Shown: piece by piece, positions 62,679 to 64,000 of the stretch
Layout of the letters: each line of letters opens with the position of its first letter
Position numbering within the stretch: position 1 is the stretch's first letter
Assembly: GCF_003116095.1 (NCBI RefSeq)
Contig: NZ_LGRA01000022.1
Coordinates: 5,440 to 69,439 of the forward strand
Direction of reading: 5' to 3'
Source of the DNA: Azospirillum sp. TSO35-2
Lineage (GTDB): Bacteria > Pseudomonadota > Alphaproteobacteria > Azospirillales > Azospirillaceae
Length of the DNA stretch: 64,000 nt
Program-made: the position numbers and the translations under genes
Notes under the pieces: generated by a model
Told to the model about the DNA's origin: nothing
Seen by the model: only the letters and a program-made list of their open reading frames with translations
Database searches by the model: none

Positions 62679-64000
62679 ATGACCCGGCGCATCGTGGCCC
62701 TGTGGCTGCCGCGTCTGCCGACCGACGCGCGGCAGCGGGGGTGGTCGGCGGAGCGGCGGGCCATGCCGCTGGCGCTGCTGCGGACCGAGCGGCAGCGCCG
62801 GGTGGTGGTCGCCGTCAACCGCGCGGCGGAGGCAGTCGGCATCCAGCCCGGCCTGACGCTGGCCGACGCCCGCGCGCTGGAGCCCGGTCTGGAGGTGGCG
62901 GAGGCGACGCCGGAGGCCGACTCGGGCCTGCTCGGCCGCATCGCCGACTGGGCGCGGCGCTTCAGCCCATGGACCGCGGCGGACGAGCCGGATGGGGTGA
63001 CGATCGACGTCACCGGCTGTGCCCATCTGTTCGGCGGCGAGCCGGCGCTGCTGGCCGACCTGACCGGCCGGCTGCGCGCCGCCGGTTTCGTCGCGCGCGC
63101 CGCCGTCGCCGCCACCCCGGCCGCCGCCTGGGGGCTGGTGCGCTTCGGCACGAAGGAGGAGCGGCGGCTGGAACGGCTGGACGGGCTGCCGATGGCGGCG
63201 CTGCGCCTGCCGGCCGAGACGCTGGCGGCGCTGCACGCCGTCGGCCTGCGCCGGGTCGGCGACCTGCACGCGATGCCGCGCGCCGGGCTGGCGGCGCGGT
63301 TCGGCGGGCGGCTGCTGCAACGGTACGACCAAGCCTTCGGGCGGCTGGACGAGCCGATCTCGCCACGCCGGCCGGTGCCGCCGCAGTGCGAGCGCCTGGC
63401 CTTTGCCGAACCGATCGCCACGCCCGAGTCGATCGCCGGCGCCCTGCGCCATCTGCTGCGCCGCCTGTGCACCGGGCTGGAGGCGGCGGGGCTGGGGGCG
63501 CGGCGGCTGCGGCTGGACGCCCACCGCACCGACCAGCGCGTCGACGACGAGCCGCAGAGCCTGACGCTCGGCACCAGCCGGCCAACCCGCGATCCGGCGG
63601 CGCTGGCCCGGCTGTTCACGCCGCTGCTGGAGCGGATCGAGCCGGGGCCGGGGCTGGAGACGCTGACGCTGGCCGCGACCGAGACGGCGCCGCTCGGCGC
63701 CATCCAGACCAGCGCCGACGGCGACGAGGCCGACACCGCGCTGGCCGATCTGGTGGACCGGCTGGCGCTGCGGCTGGGCGAACGGACGGTGCTGCGGCTG
63801 GTGCCGCGGGAAAGCTGGTTGCCGGAACGCTGCGTGGCGCCGTGGCCGCCGCTCGACCGCCTGCCGGCGCCGTCGGCCCTGCATGGGCTGTGGCCGGCGG
63901 ACCGGCCGCGGCCGCTGCGGCTGCTGACCCCGCCCGAACCGGTCGAGGCGATCGCCCCGGTGCCCGACGATCCGCCGCTGCAATTCCTGTGGCGCGGCCG
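62679..64000 (+). CDS. imuB: ImuB, catalytically inactive Y-family polymerase (partial)
   Basis: The first 440 residues of a Y-family polymerase-like protein; it runs off the window end. ImuB works with DnaE2 (and usually ImuA) in damage-induced mutagenic repair. It starts MTRRIVALWLPRLPTDARQR after a GGAGGAGG site, with a finger region VNRAAEAVGIQPGLTLADAR (about residues 47-66). The usual acidic catalytic residues of DinB (SIDEAYLD) are replaced by TIDVTGCAHLFGG, as in ImuB, which acts as a hub instead of a polymerase. The LexA box shows SOS control. No imuA lies between the box and this gene; dnaE2 may follow outside the window. Confidence 0.93.
   Translation, partial: MTRRIVALWLPRLPTDARQRGWSAERRAMPLALLRTERQRRVVVAVNRAAEAVGIQPGLTLADARALEPGLEVAEATPEADSGLLGRIADWARRFSPWTAADEPDGVTIDVTGCAHLFGGEPALLADLTGRLRAAGFVARAAVAATPAAAWGLVRFGTKEERRLERLDGLPMAALRLPAETLAALHAVGLRRVGDLHAMPRAGLAARFGGRLLQRYDQAFGRLDEPISPRRPVPPQCERLAFAEPIATPESIAGALRHLLRRLCTGLEAAGLGARRLRLDAHRTDQRVDDEPQSLTLGTSRPTRDPAALARLFTPLLERIEPGPGLETLTLAATETAPLGAIQTSADGDEADTALADLVDRLALRLGERTVLRLVPRESWLPERCVAPWPPLDRLPAPSALHGLWPADRPRPLRLLTPPEPVEAIAPVPDDPPLQFLWRG

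Overview
The window is GC-rich chromosomal DNA from an alphaproteobacterium, most likely Rhodospirillales and close to Azospirillum. Several signs point there: ihfB followed by a LapA-domain gene, a Fur protein without the CxxC pair, a GTTC-N7-GTTC LexA box of alphaproteobacterial type, UbiE/UbiB, an AmtB behind a sigma-54 promoter, and many two-component and cyclic-di-GMP proteins. Codon use looks uniform. I see no integrase, transposase, phage gene, CRISPR array, rRNA or tRNA, so this is mostly core and conserved accessory chromosome. The genus is inferred from gene content, not from a search.

Layout. 1-6.6 kb: the tail of an unknown gene, a duplicated pentapeptide-repeat protein, ihfB-lapA, an ornithine cyclodeaminase-like enzyme, a 2-hydroxyacid dehydrogenase, an SH3 protein and argG. 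6.6-16.3 kb, mostly minus strand: an Xre/RES toxin-antitoxin pair, an aldo/keto reductase-FMN reductase pair, an SDR dehydrogenase, an EamA permease, a Cache sensor kinase and ubiE-ubiB. 16.3-21 kb: the translation operon rpmI-rplT-pheS-pheT with a strong promoter, a leader hairpin and internal and final terminators. 21-28 kb: a receiver protein, an HD-GYP response regulator, an SH3 protein with a LysR regulator, L-asparaginase and a Met-rich repeat protein. 28-34 kb, minus strand: DUF2283/DUF4258 small genes directly behind lepA, then glgC-glgA with REP-like elements after each gene.

34-41 kb: amtB under a sigma-54 promoter, a pirin, an IalB-like secreted protein and a large sensor GGDEF-EAL protein. 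41-46 kb: psuG, diverging from a ligase-associated exonuclease-ATP-dependent DNA ligase pair. 45.5-49.7 kb: a sulfur-related stretch (Rrf2 regulator, cysK, a beta-sandwich protein, a MoeB/ThiF E1-like enzyme, a DsrE protein). 49.7-51.2 kb: an ECF41-type sigma factor with its carboxymuconolactone decarboxylase partner and a matching promoter. 51-57 kb: a degenerate receiver, an HAD phosphatase, fur, a CBS-domain histidine kinase and htpG with a sigma-32-like promoter. 57-64 kb: a large exported protein, GST, GNAT, a TAXI binding protein, a HupE/UreJ-like membrane protein, a probable lipoprotein and the start of imuB behind an SOS box.

The least explained signals are non-coding. Three copies of an inverted-repeat element (ATGGAACA...TGTTCCAT with an internal TGAAAC) lie in two unrelated intergenic regions. 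REP-like pairs follow glgC and glgA. Several perfect 12-14 bp palindromes lie upstream of regulatory genes. The DUF4258 reading frame behind lepA has no standard start codon. Starts were chosen from ribosome-binding sites, family length and overlaps; no database search was possible.
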